A stretch of DNA of 20,528 bases from a virus. This document shows, piece by piece, positions 1-8,000 of this stretch. The stretch's first letter is position 1. The number at the start of each line of letters is the position of its first letter. Below the pieces are notes generated by a model, which was not told the origin of the DNA, made no database searches, and saw only the letters and a program-made list of their open reading frames with translations. A program made the translations under genes and the position numbers. The stretch spans positions 1 to 20,528 of IMG/VR virus record IMGVR_UViG_3300043466_002151; one strand, 5' to 3'.

Positions 1-898
1 ATCCTATTACAAGGTTGTTAATTGCATTGGCTTGTACTTGGTCATCTATTGCAGCAGCATTAATAAATGCTTGTGCATCAGCATCACTTACTGTTTGCGT
101 TCCTATTGAGCGTCCTAAAGTTGTTTGGAAAGCTTGAACAGCAGTGTAAAAGTTAGCCGCTTCTGCATCTGTTAAACCATCTCCGATTGAGGCGAATGTA
201 GATTGTTTTGTTGAAAATGAACTTGCACCTCCTCCTCCAGCAATATTGTTATAAGCCAAAATAAATAAATTACCATTTCCAACTACTCCACTTGCAGTTG
301 TTCCGTTAAGGTTTTTCACTCCATTTTTCCATACATCTATATCATTTGATGATTGTCTATTTCCTATGAAAAAACCTCTTGAATCTGTTTCTGAAACTGT
401 TGGTAAACCAGGTGTATTTATTAAATAATACCCCGTTCCATTAACCCTAATTTGCATTAAATTATAAGACCCATTATGAATACCAATTTCCGCTTGGTTT
501 GTATTAATATTTGTCCTTGAATAAAAGCTTAAATGTGTTGAATTTTGAGATAATAAGCTTTGACTTAAATTAGTATCCGCATATCCATTAATACCATTAC
601 CTTGAACACCATTTGAGGTGTGTGTAATACCACCATTAAACACCAATCTAAACGCAGCATTTAAATCGCGTGGGTCTTTTAGGTTAAATTTGTGACTTGT
701 AGCTGTACCACCTACAAAAGGATAAACCGCTTTCATCTTTGTCCATATACCATAAGCCTTTAAGTTAACAACCAATGTATTGATTGCAGATTTTTGTGTT
801 GTGTCCGTAATACCGGCTGCCGTTATGAACGCTTGCGCGTCAGCATCTACCGGATTTGAAGCCGCAACACCTTTGACTCTTAATTTTCCTTGTGTCAT
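1..898 (-). CDS. LamG-like phage structural protein, partial (C-terminus beyond window)
   Basis: Open from the ATG at 898 to the window edge, 299 residues without a stop. It begins MTQGKLRVKG, then an alpha-helical unit of about 35 residues (VDADAQAFITAAGITD... to about residue 52), then a passage about an 'indefinite' phage module (KMKAVYPFVGGTATSHKFNL, about 54-73). The middle, about 75-240, is rich in Gly, Asn, Thr and beta-prone residues and resembles the concanavalin/LamG-like domains of phage tail or surface proteins (SFYSRTNINTNQAEIGIHNG, then DVWKNGVKNLNGTTASG). The N-terminal helical unit recurs near the edge (DADAQAFINAAAIDDQVQAN), so a second module probably starts there. A structural or adhesin role is inferred from this composition and from the neighbouring fibre genes. 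No enzyme motif is visible. It is the most downstream gene of the leftward block here and is separated from the fibre gene by a hairpin. Confidence 0.7.
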   Translation of the reverse strand, partial: MTQGKLRVKGVAASNPVDADAQAFITAAGITDTTQKSAINTLVVNLKAYGIWTKMKAVYPFVGGTATSHKFNLKDPRDLNAAFRLVFNGGITHTSNGVQGNGINGYADTNLSQSLLSQNSTHLSFYSRTNINTNQAEIGIHNGSYNLMQIRVNGTGYYLINTPGLPTVSETDSRGFFIGNRQSSNDIDVWKNGVKNLNGTTASGVVGNGNLFILAYNNIAGGGGASSFSTKQSTFASIGDGLTDAEAANFYTAVQAFQTTLGRSIGTQTVSDADAQAFINAAAIDDQVQANAINNLVIG

Positions 899-922
899 AG
901 TTTTTTATTATTTTGGTTTATA

Positions 923-929
923 ATAAATA
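923..929 (-). promoter_or_regulatory. TATTTAT box ahead of the LamG-like gene
   Basis: Read on the minus strand, CATATTTAT lies about 24 bases before the ATG at 898. The same box precedes several other unit-leading genes here (4542-4548, 8132-8139, 8153-8159, 13814-13821). It may be a promoter -10-type element. The opposite strand reads ATAAATA, close to the T4 late-promoter core, so the direction is ambiguous, and AT-rich DNA makes chance matches likely. Confidence 0.25.
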
Positions 930-930
930 T

Positions 931-954
931 GGGAAGGAGTATTTCATCCTTCCC
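931..954 (-). terminator. Perfect 8-bp hairpin between fibre and LamG-like genes
   Basis: GGGAAGGA (931-938) pairs perfectly with TCCTTCCC (947-954) across an 8-base loop. With one bulged base the stem extends into flanking A/T pairs. It lies in the 74-base gap after the stop of the fibre gene. The following minus-strand sequence is T-rich but has no clean U-run, so it may be a weak intrinsic terminator or an mRNA stability or processing hairpin. Confidence 0.5.
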
Positions 955-972
955 AATATTCACTTTAAGTTA

Positions 973-3900
973 TTAATACATACCGTAAACAGCAACTTTA
1001 TCACCAGCAAGTGGAGCGTTAGCGAATGTTACAGATGTAGTAGTGATTGTATAATCACCAGCATCTTGTAATAGACCATTCAAGTATACCGCTTGTGAAC
1101 CAGCTCTAAGTTCATTATTGAATGTAAATTCAGTAATAATACCGTTAGCAGTTTCAGCAACACCAGCATTTCTAAAGTAGATATTTGCGAAATCATTTGC
1201 CAATGATAACTCAGCAGATTCTGCACGAGATACTTCAGCAGATGCTGCATTTGATACTTCAGCAAATGAATCAATTGATGTAAGATCTGTATTAGCAATT
1301 AAGTAAGATACTTCAGTTGACAATGCAATCTCTAATGAATCTTCAGCTGATTCAGCTCTTGCAATTTCTGAAGATAATGCCGCCATAATTGAAGCATCAC
1401 CAGAAATACGAGCAGATTCTTCAGCATTAACATCAGCGATTCTGTTAGAGATTTCTGAACTGATTTCATCCATTACATTAACACCACCAACTGTAAGATC
1501 TCCAGAAACTTCAATATTACTATTGAATGTATACTGTCCAGATGTTGGAGCAGCAATTTCCTCTTTCAATCGGATAACATTATTTACAGTGTCAAGTTCA
1601 ATCGTTGTTCCATCAGCATCAGCTAAACCATCAATTTCAGTTGATAAGTCAGCAGCCAATGATGAATCAGCAGAAATACGAGCAGATTCTTCAGCGTTAA
1701 CATCAGCAACTCTGTTTGAAATTTCAGCAGACAAACCTGAGTTCAATGAAGCTTCAGCGCTCATTGCTCTTGATTCTTCAGCATCAACGTCAGCAGTTCT
1801 GTTAACGATTTCAGATGACAACAATGCCATTACAGAAGCATCACCAGATACACGAGCAACTACTTCAGATGAAATTGCAGCTTCACGGCTAGCAACTTCA
1901 GTTGACAAGTCAGTAGCCAAAGATACGTCACCAGAAATACGAGCAGCTTCTTCAATTGATACATCAGCAATACGATCAGCAACCTCAGTTGACAAATCAG
2001 AAGCCAATGAAGCTTCAGCAGATTCTGCACGAGATGCTTCAGCAGACAATGAAGAAGCGGCAGCTGTTGCCAAAGATGTGATTGCACCATTAAGGTCACC
2101 ATCAGCAGATTGGAACGCACCAACGATTTCAGTTAATGAATCCAAAGCAGCAGGATCAACATTAGATACAATATAGTCAATTCTATCTTCCAATGAAGAC
2201 TCAGCAGATTCAGCTCTTGCAGTCTCACTAGAAATTTTAGAATCTAAAGAAGCGTCAGCTACACTCATAGCAGCTTCTAAACTTTCATCACCAACAACTC
2301 TTACAGATGCTTCAGCGTCAATATTGTTTTGTAATGAAGTTTCAGCAACGATAGCTCTTGATTCTTCAGCATCAACATCAGCGATTCTATTAGAAACCTC
2401 AACACTCAATGCAGAAGATAAAGAAGCGTCACCAGATACTCTTGCAGATGCTTCAGCAGATACAGCGTTTGAACGATCAACGATTTCAGTTGATAAACCA
2501 GCAGCGATTGAACCTTCAGCGGAGATTGCACGAGATGTTTCAACAGATACTTTAGCATCCAATGAACCTTCAGCAGAAATAGCTCTAGATTCTTCAGCGT
2601 CAACATCAACGATTCTGTTAGAAATTTCAGCAGATAAATCACCAGCCAATGAAGCTTCAGCACTTGTTGCACGAGATACTTCAACAGATAAACCACTAGC
2701 CAAAGAAGCGTCACCAGATACTCTTGCAGATGCTTCAACACTTACCGCATTTGAACGATCAACGATTTCAGTTGATAAACCAGCTGCGATAGAAGCTTCA
2801 ACAGATTGTGCTCTAGATTCTTCAGCGTCAACATCAACGATTCTGTTAGAAATTTCAGCAGATAAATCATTTGATAATACAGCTTCAACAGACTCAGCTC
2901 TTGATTGTTCAGCATCAACATCAGAAATACGAGCAGAAATTTCAACAGACAACGCATTATCTAAAGAAGCGTTTGCAGTTGATAAGTCAGCAGAAATTTT
3001 ACCTTCTAATGAAACATCACCAGATACTCTTGCAGAAGCTTCAGCGCTTACCGCGTTTGAACGATCAACGATTTCAGTTGAAAGGTTAGCAGCGATAGAA
3101 GCATCACCAGAAATTCTTGAAGAAACTTCAGTAGATACGGCAGCTTCACGATTAGCAACTTCTGTTGATAGATTAGCTTGAACAGAAGCGTCACCAGAAA
3201 TACGAGCAGCTTCTTCTAATGATATAGCAGCTTCTCTACCATCAACTTCAGTTGAAAGGTCAGAAGCTAAAGACGCTTCAGCACTTGTAGCTCTAGAAAC
3301 CTCAGCGGATAATGAAGACGCAGCAGCAGTAGCCAATGAAGTAATAGCTCCGTTCAAATCACCGTCTGCAGATTGGAATGCACCAACGATTTCAGTTAAT
3401 GAATCCAAAGCAGCAGGATCTACATTAGAAACAATGTAATCAATTCTGTCCTCTAATGAAGATTCAGCAGACTCAGCTCTTGCCGTTTCACTAGATACTT
3501 TAGAATCCAATGAAGCATCAGCAGTCGACATTGCGGCTTCTAAACTCTCATCACCAACAACTCTTAAAGATGCTTCAGCATCAATATTGTTTTGTAATGA
3601 ATTTTCAGCAACCATTGCACGAGATTCTTCAGCACTAACATCAGCAATACGGTTTTCTACTTCTGTAGAAAGATCTGCAGCCAATGATTCATCACCAGCA
3701 ACTCTTAAAGAAGCTTCAGTAGATACTGCAGAAGATAAAGACGCGTCTCCAGAAATTCTTGAAGAAACTTCAGCAGATAAATCAACTGATACTGCAACAG
3801 ACAATGAAGCGTCAGCAGAAACAAGTGAAGATTTTTCAACACTCAATGCGGTTGATAAAGAGGCATCACCAGAAATACGGCTAGAAGCTTCAGAAGAAAT

Positions 3901-4047
3901 ATCTCTAGATACTTGCGTATCAATAGATAATACTGTAGAATCTAAACCGGAAATGTCCGCCATAACAAGACCATCTGGGTTGGTAATGGTGGCGTTGGTT
4001 AGGATTAAGTCGGACTGTCTGTCCAATACAATTTTAGTTTGTGCCAT
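973..4047 (-). CDS. Large Ser/Ala/Glu repeat fibre-like protein with C-terminal tail domain
   Basis: 1024 residues. Residues about 1-45 form a non-repetitive head (MAQTKIVLDR..., DISGLDSTVLSID). From about 45 to 900 the protein is built of heptad-like units such as SAEASAR, VSGDASL and LSTEVSNR, a pattern suited to long coiled-coil or rod-like trimeric fibres. Two nearly identical modules of about 107 residues lie at 147-253 and 568-674 and include a distinct non-heptad stretch (DRIDYIVSNVDPAALDSLTE). A short segment near 830-850 (YTFNSNIEVSGDLTVGG) resembles beta-rich fibre spacers. Residues about 956-1024 are a separate C-terminal domain (VYLNGLLQDAGDYTITTTS...) shared with the gene at 4592-5080. 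A tail-fibre or whisker-like structural role is inferred. No enzyme or chaperone motif is seen. The TGATG-free 5' leader has no Shine-Dalgarno sequence. Confidence 0.75.
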   Translation of the reverse strand: MAQTKIVLDRQSDLILTNATITNPDGLVMADISGLDSTVLSIDTQVSRDISSEASSRISGDASLSTALSVEKSSLVSADASLSVAVSVDLSAEVSSRISGDASLSSAVSTEASLRVAGDESLAADLSTEVENRIADVSAEESRAMVAENSLQNNIDAEASLRVVGDESLEAAMSTADASLDSKVSSETARAESAESSLEDRIDYIVSNVDPAALDSLTEIVGAFQSADGDLNGAITSLATAAASSLSAEVSRATSAEASLASDLSTEVDGREAAISLEEAARISGDASVQANLSTEVANREAAVSTEVSSRISGDASIAANLSTEIVDRSNAVSAEASARVSGDVSLEGKISADLSTANASLDNALSVEISARISDVDAEQSRAESVEAVLSNDLSAEISNRIVDVDAEESRAQSVEASIAAGLSTEIVDRSNAVSVEASARVSGDASLASGLSVEVSRATSAEASLAGDLSAEISNRIVDVDAEESRAISAEGSLDAKVSVETSRAISAEGSIAAGLSTEIVDRSNAVSAEASARVSGDASLSSALSVEVSNRIADVDAEESRAIVAETSLQNNIDAEASVRVVGDESLEAAMSVADASLDSKISSETARAESAESSLEDRIDYIVSNVDPAALDSLTEIVGAFQSADGDLNGAITSLATAAASSLSAEASRAESAEASLASDLSTEVADRIADVSIEEAARISGDVSLATDLSTEVASREAAISSEVVARVSGDASVMALLSSEIVNRTADVDAEESRAMSAEASLNSGLSAEISNRVADVNAEESARISADSSLAADLSTEIDGLADADGTTIELDTVNNVIRLKEEIAAPTSGQYTFNSNIEVSGDLTVGGVNVMDEISSEISNRIADVNAEESARISGDASIMAALSSEIARAESAEDSLEIALSTEVSYLIANTDLTSIDSFAEVSNAASAEVSRAESAELSLANDFANIYFRNAGVAETANGIITEFTFNNELRAGSQAVYLNGLLQDAGDYTITTTSVTFANAPLAGDKVAVYGMY
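2026..2346 (-). repeat. 107-residue fibre module, copy B
   Basis: Encodes residues 568-674 of the fibre-like protein. It differs from copy A (3289-3609) at only a few residues, while many third codon positions differ, for example GTA versus GTT in the SNVDP stretch. The copies are spaced exactly 1263 bases (421 codons) apart. Confidence 0.85.
3289..3609 (-). repeat. 107-residue fibre module, copy A
   Basis: Encodes residues 147-253 of the fibre-like protein, from AENSLQNNID through SSLSAEVSRA. It carries the same non-heptad insert as copy B. The protein match is nearly complete but the DNA match is imperfect at silent sites, which points to an old duplication held by selection rather than a fresh one. 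Confidence 0.85.
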
Positions 4048-4073
4048 AATTTTTAATTAAAAAATTTATTAAA

Positions 4074-4080
4074 GATAAAT
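4074..4080 (-). promoter_or_regulatory. Degenerate ATTTATC box ahead of the fibre gene
   Basis: On the minus strand CATTTATC lies about 26 bases before the ATG at 4047. It is one base off the TATTTAT box found ahead of other unit-leading genes in the window. This is a weak call, resting on position and similarity only. Confidence 0.18.
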
Positions 4081-4104
4081 GTGTTCTTTCACACCAAAAG
4101 TTCC

Positions 4105-4122
4105 AACATAGGAGCTTATGTT
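4105..4122. other. Hairpin 1 in fibre-gene leader region
   Basis: AACATA (4105-4110) pairs with TATGTT (4117-4122) over a GGAGCT loop. On the plus strand it is followed directly by more T, like a small intrinsic terminator, but no plus-strand gene lies to its left. On the minus strand it falls in the 5' leader of the fibre gene. It is one of three hairpins in the 237-base gap at 4048-4284, which otherwise shows no gene. Confidence 0.35.
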
Positions 4123-4141
4123 TTTTGATAAATAATAGACC

Positions 4142-4169
4142 AGGATATTACTTTAGGGTAGAATATCCT
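4142..4169. other. Hairpin 2: perfect 8-bp inverted repeat in fibre-gene leader
   Basis: AGGATATT (4142-4149) and AATATCCT (4162-4169) form a perfect inverted repeat around a 12-base spacer. It lies about 95 bases ahead of the fibre-gene start on the minus strand. It could be a leader stem-loop, a terminator stem for the DUF5659-like gene, or an operator. The sequence does not decide. Confidence 0.4.
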
Positions 4170-4222
4170 TTAATATAAATTTAAATTTTTTTAGGAAGAT
4201 TAATATAAGATATAAATAATTG

Positions 4223-4246
4223 TTAGGCAAGAACCTAATCTTTTTT
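4223..4246. terminator. Hairpin 3 with T-run on the plus strand
   Basis: TTAGG (4223-4227) pairs with CCTAA (4234-4238) over a 6-base loop and is followed on the plus strand by TC and six T. On the minus strand it lies 39 bases after the stop of the DUF5659-like gene, where the A-run precedes the stem and the following sequence is only mildly T-rich. It may end leftward transcripts weakly, or block antisense transcripts. Confidence 0.35.
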
Positions 4247-4284
4247 AATATAAATATGCCATAAATTCAAAAAAGACAAAATTT

Positions 4285-4518
4285 TTATAAATTATATAAT
4301 AAATTTTTTAAATTCTTTATTGAATTAGTGTATAATAGCGGTTCACAAGAACCACTCTCATTTAGATATTCATTCACATATTGTGTCAATTCTTCAGTTT
4401 TTTCAAAAACAAAGATTGCTTTATTTTTAATTTTTTCAACAGCCATTTTTGAACCTTTTAATTTTAAGTATGCGGCTAAATATAAATCACTAGTTGTGTA
4501 TTTTAAATTTTGTTCCAT
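4285..4518 (-). CDS. Small DUF5659-like phage protein
   Basis: 77 residues, starting MEQNLKYTTSDLYLAAYLKL. The order is a conserved N-terminal segment (YTTSDLYLAAYLKLKG, 7-22), a basic stretch, a FVFEKTEELTQYVNEYLN segment (about 36-53) and a C-terminal helix (NSIKNLKNLLYNL). This matches the general pattern I know for the DUF5659 family of small phage proteins, which have no assigned reaction. The call is from memory of the family's look and not a search. It is a standalone gene between two structural genes, with 237 bases after it and 73 bases before it. The 73-base leader holds a TATTTAT box about 23 bases before the start. Confidence 0.6.
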   Translation of the reverse strand: MEQNLKYTTSDLYLAAYLKLKGSKMAVEKIKNKAIFVFEKTEELTQYVNEYLNESGSCEPLLYTNSIKNLKNLLYNL

Positions 4519-4541
4519 TGTTTTTTTTTGTTTTACATTTT

Positions 4542-4548
4542 ATAAATA
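4542..4548 (-). promoter_or_regulatory. TATTTAT box ahead of the DUF5659-like gene
   Basis: On the minus strand GCATATTTATA sits about 23 bases before the ATG at 4518, nearly the same sequence and distance as the box at 923-929. An identical 11-base word occurs at 4248-4258, just past the other end of the gene. Read on the plus strand it is an exact TATAAATA, the T4 late-promoter core, but no plus-strand gene follows. Confidence 0.28.
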
Positions 4549-4591
4549 TGCGTTAAACAGCCTTATATGTAATTTTTTTTATTTTTTTTTG

Positions 4592-5080
4592 TTAAGCTCG
4601 ATATGAACACCTAAGTTTCATTCCGATTAATGGTGGTTCAATAAATTTAATTGAGTTAAATTCCATAATGTAATCTTCATTTTCATCTTGAAGAAGTCCA
4701 TTTAAATAAACATGTTCTGATCCAGGAATTGGTGTTTGTGATAATTCAAATGTTTCATTTATACCGTCAATCAAACCTAGTGGTATTTCTTTATCAATGT
4801 GAATTACTTTGGTTAAATCAAGCTCTAACCAATCTGAAATGTCAAATAACCAATCTGCTAGGTTTTTTAATTTATAATATGTATTACCCCCATTTACACC
4901 AACTATCATTCCTGGTCTGCGACGCTCAAACGATATAGAATTTAAATCCTCAATCGTATCAACATTCCTTAAACCATCAATACCATAAATTGGATCAATT
5001 ACAGCATAGGTGTCTTCTGTGTCCATCGGACTAATAAAGCCCATTACACCAATACCACCTATTAGTTCAGAATTTGACAT
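4592..5080 (-). CDS. Tail-associated protein with shared C-terminal domain
   Basis: 162 residues. The N-terminal half contains DTEDTYAVIDPIYGIDGLRN and then DLNSISFERRRPGMIVGVNG (about 45-64), a pattern seen in small phage baseplate or tail-fibre-associated proteins where 'RR.GM.V' is followed by a Tyr-Lys-Leu strand. The C-terminal half, about 103-160, reads GLIDGINETFELSQTPIPGS then EHVYLNGLLQDENEDYI and resembles the C-terminus of the 1024-residue fibre-like protein. The shared domain suggests that both proteins attach to the same structure or use the same receptor-binding fold. It starts 17 bases after the stop of the 1007-residue gene, so the two are probably co-transcribed leftward. No Shine-Dalgarno sequence is seen. 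The exact structural role is unknown. Confidence 0.65.
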   Translation of the reverse strand: MSNSELIGGIGVMGFISPMDTEDTYAVIDPIYGIDGLRNVDTIEDLNSISFERRRPGMIVGVNGGNTYYKLKNLADWLFDISDWLELDLTKVIHIDKEIPLGLIDGINETFELSQTPIPGSEHVYLNGLLQDENEDYIMEFNSIKFIEPPLIGMKLRCSYRA

Positions 5081-5097
5081 TTACATATAAATTTTTT

Positions 5098-8000
5098 TTA
5101 ATCACAGATCCAAATATCAACATCAGCTTTAGTTGATACAAAAGATCTATATACATAATATATAATATTTTCTCCACCAGAATCAATAATCGTTACATCA
5201 TCAAGTCTAGTGAAAGGTATAATAAAACCACTACAACCCTCATTACTATTTCTAAATATTGTTGGTTGTTGTAGATTACTTGGTATTAAAATATAACAAT
5301 AACCAGGATCACTACTATACAATAAATAATTATCAACAATTTTATTTGTTTCAATAATTGTCAATAAATTTAATTCATTTAACACAAAATTTTGTCTTGT
5401 ATATTTCCCATAATATACTTTTGGTAAATTAGCAACTTGTGTAGGTGTAGGTGTTGGTGTTAAAGTTGGTGTAGGTGTTGGTGTTAAAGTAGGTGTAGGT
5501 GTTGGTGTTAAAGTTGGTGTAGGCGTAATTGATGGTATAACTGGATCCACATATTCAATTATTCTATTTTCGGTAATACTAATATTAACCGAATCAACAT
5601 TTTCCATATCAACAATAGGTTCCCCAATAAATGTGGCATCAGTTAATTTTGAGTAATCTTCATTTATTATAATTTCTTGTGTGACGCTAGTTTCACCTTT
5701 TGGTATTGTTAAATCAACATTAATAGGTGTTTGAGTTCCACCATCTAATACAAGATATTTTGTAAATTTAACATTAACATTTTCTGGCACAGGATATGAG
5801 TTTGTAATAACAATATTTGAAACAATACTTCCTGAAGATATTATAACCTCAATTGTTAAATCCAACAAGATAGGTTCAATTGTAGGTGTTGGAGTAGGTG
5901 TAGGCGTGACAGTAGGTGTTGGTGTAGGAGTTGGTGTCGGTGTAGTGGTTGGTATTATTGTTGGTGTAGGTGTAATAATTGTATATGTAAAATCATCAAC
6001 TTCACAAAATTCACCACCACAATCTGGACAATCTGGATTAAACATTCCAAATTTATCTTTAAGCAATAAGAAATTATGTTTAATTTCATCACCACTCAAA
6101 GGTTCAACATACATTCTAAATTGTGAAATGGCACCTTCAAAAGTTCCACCAAATTCTTGTTCCAATAAAATATTTGTTGTTAATCCAGATAAACTTGTTC
6201 CACTTAAAACTGAAGTTGGAAAACATTCTGGGTCTTGAATATAATTGTCGGTCAAACCGGAACAAGATGAAAATGTTAAATTTTCGTGAAGACCTTGTGT
6301 TCCACCACCCCAAGATATGTTAAACGGAACGGCAAGTTGTCTTTCTTTGTCGGTATTTAACGCTCTTGGAATAACTTCCTCAAAGTTCTCCAATGTATAG
6401 ATTGGTTTTCCATTGACATAGATTTTTAATCTTCCCAATCTATGTTTCTTTTCTTCCAACCATTTTTTATTTAAATTAACAATCTCAATCGTTTCACCAT
6501 CATCACCTTTTCTTGTATATGGTGGTGCGATAAGTGATGCCGCATTGTTTGCAAGTGATTGAAGGTGTTTTATCTCCGTAATATCGGCAAGTCCCCCAAA
6601 ATATTTTAAATCACAAAAATCATAATTTGTATATCTGGACCAAACAACATCAACTAGGAACCAATGTTCCAAATCTAACCAAGATGGATTTTCGTTTGCA
6701 CATTTTGAATATATCGGAGGAGAACAATATTCCTCAATTGTATATCCACTTAAAAATGTTTGTCCTGTAATGCAAGTCCCGGTTGTTTCGCAACCACCAG
6801 TAAATCTTAAAACTTTAACTCCGATTGAAGGATTTTTTGGGTCACCACATAATTTAAATGAAATGTTATTTGACATTAAATCATATAATGGATCCTTCTC
6901 ACAAGTATTTTCAACTGATGTAAATCCGCTTGGACCACAAGTAATGCAGTCATCACAAGTTTTACATTCCTCACAAGTTGGCGTGCAAGCCGGTGCTGGT
7001 GTATCACAACTTGGTGTCGGGGTTGGTGTCGGAGTTGGTGTGGGCGTTGGTTCAATTATTGTCCCACAATTATGTGTTTGACATTCCCACCCACAAGTAT
7101 CACAAGGTTTATCGTTGCAATCACAACCACAAGTAAGTTTAATTTCTTTTATTCCATTACATTTATCACACCCATAATTAATATGTGGATCGTGTTGATT
7201 GTCTTTTGACCTTGGTGGATAAACATATATACATCTGCTATTTGTAACCGTTTTATTGCAACAAGCGCAAGTTTCCAAACAACCGGAAAGTGGTGTTGTC
7301 ACCCTTGTATATCCGGTAAAACAATTTGGGTGACCATCCGCGTGGTGATAAAATTTATTCTCGGCCCTTGTCCCCAAATAAAAAAATGTGTTTTTATTTT
7401 TTGGATATAATAAGTTTAATGTTGTTTCACCCGAATTTGGGGCATATTCATTATTTAATCTTGGTTTTAAAACCATTTCAACGGACCACCCTTTGGCAAC
7501 CCTTTCTGGTATAACCTCATAATCATAACCAAATAACTTATAAAATCCTTGATAAAAACCACCATATAATTCGTGATATTTTCCGGCAATTGGATCTTCC
7601 TTGCTTATGACCTCATATAAAGTTTGTTTTGTAAATCCAGAAAATCTATTGTATGTTCCGGTATAACCCGTCACTTGTATCATTTTGAATCTTCTGTCGT
7701 AGTGCATTCTATCAAACTTTACGGCATCCTCATAAATTCCTTCCGTAAAATATAATGTTTCACCGGTCATTTTATTAACAAGACCATTATCAATTCCCGT
7801 AAGACCAATGTCACATACAGTTCCGGCCGATAAACAATCCAAATTTAAATTATCTGGGTTATAATAGTTTTGGGATACAAAAACATTGTTGAGATTGTAA
7901 TCTTTGTATGATAGATTAAGTGGTTGTGCTGTTAATGGATTGTCAATATCAATATTTATTGGAAGTTTTTTTCCATATGTATCAGCAATTATAAATGGAG

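Noticed and set aside
1523-3181. Long plus-strand open frames across the fibre gene
   Set aside because: They are antisense shadows of the Ser/Ala/Glu repeat gene: its codon choice leaves several frames open. They carry no sensible protein pattern or leader.
973-4047. CRISPR-like look of the repeated words
   Set aside because: The repeats are coding, irregular in spacing and translate as heptad-like protein units, with no constant spacer length.
4328-4606. Plus-strand frame over the DUF5659-like gene
   Set aside because: It overlaps the real minus-strand gene fully and reads as a hydrophobic shadow. The TATAAATA words on this strand are not enough to call a gene.
5906-6238. Plus-strand Gly-Val repeat frame
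   Set aside because: It is the reverse reading of the Pro-Thr linker codons, with no leader or motif.
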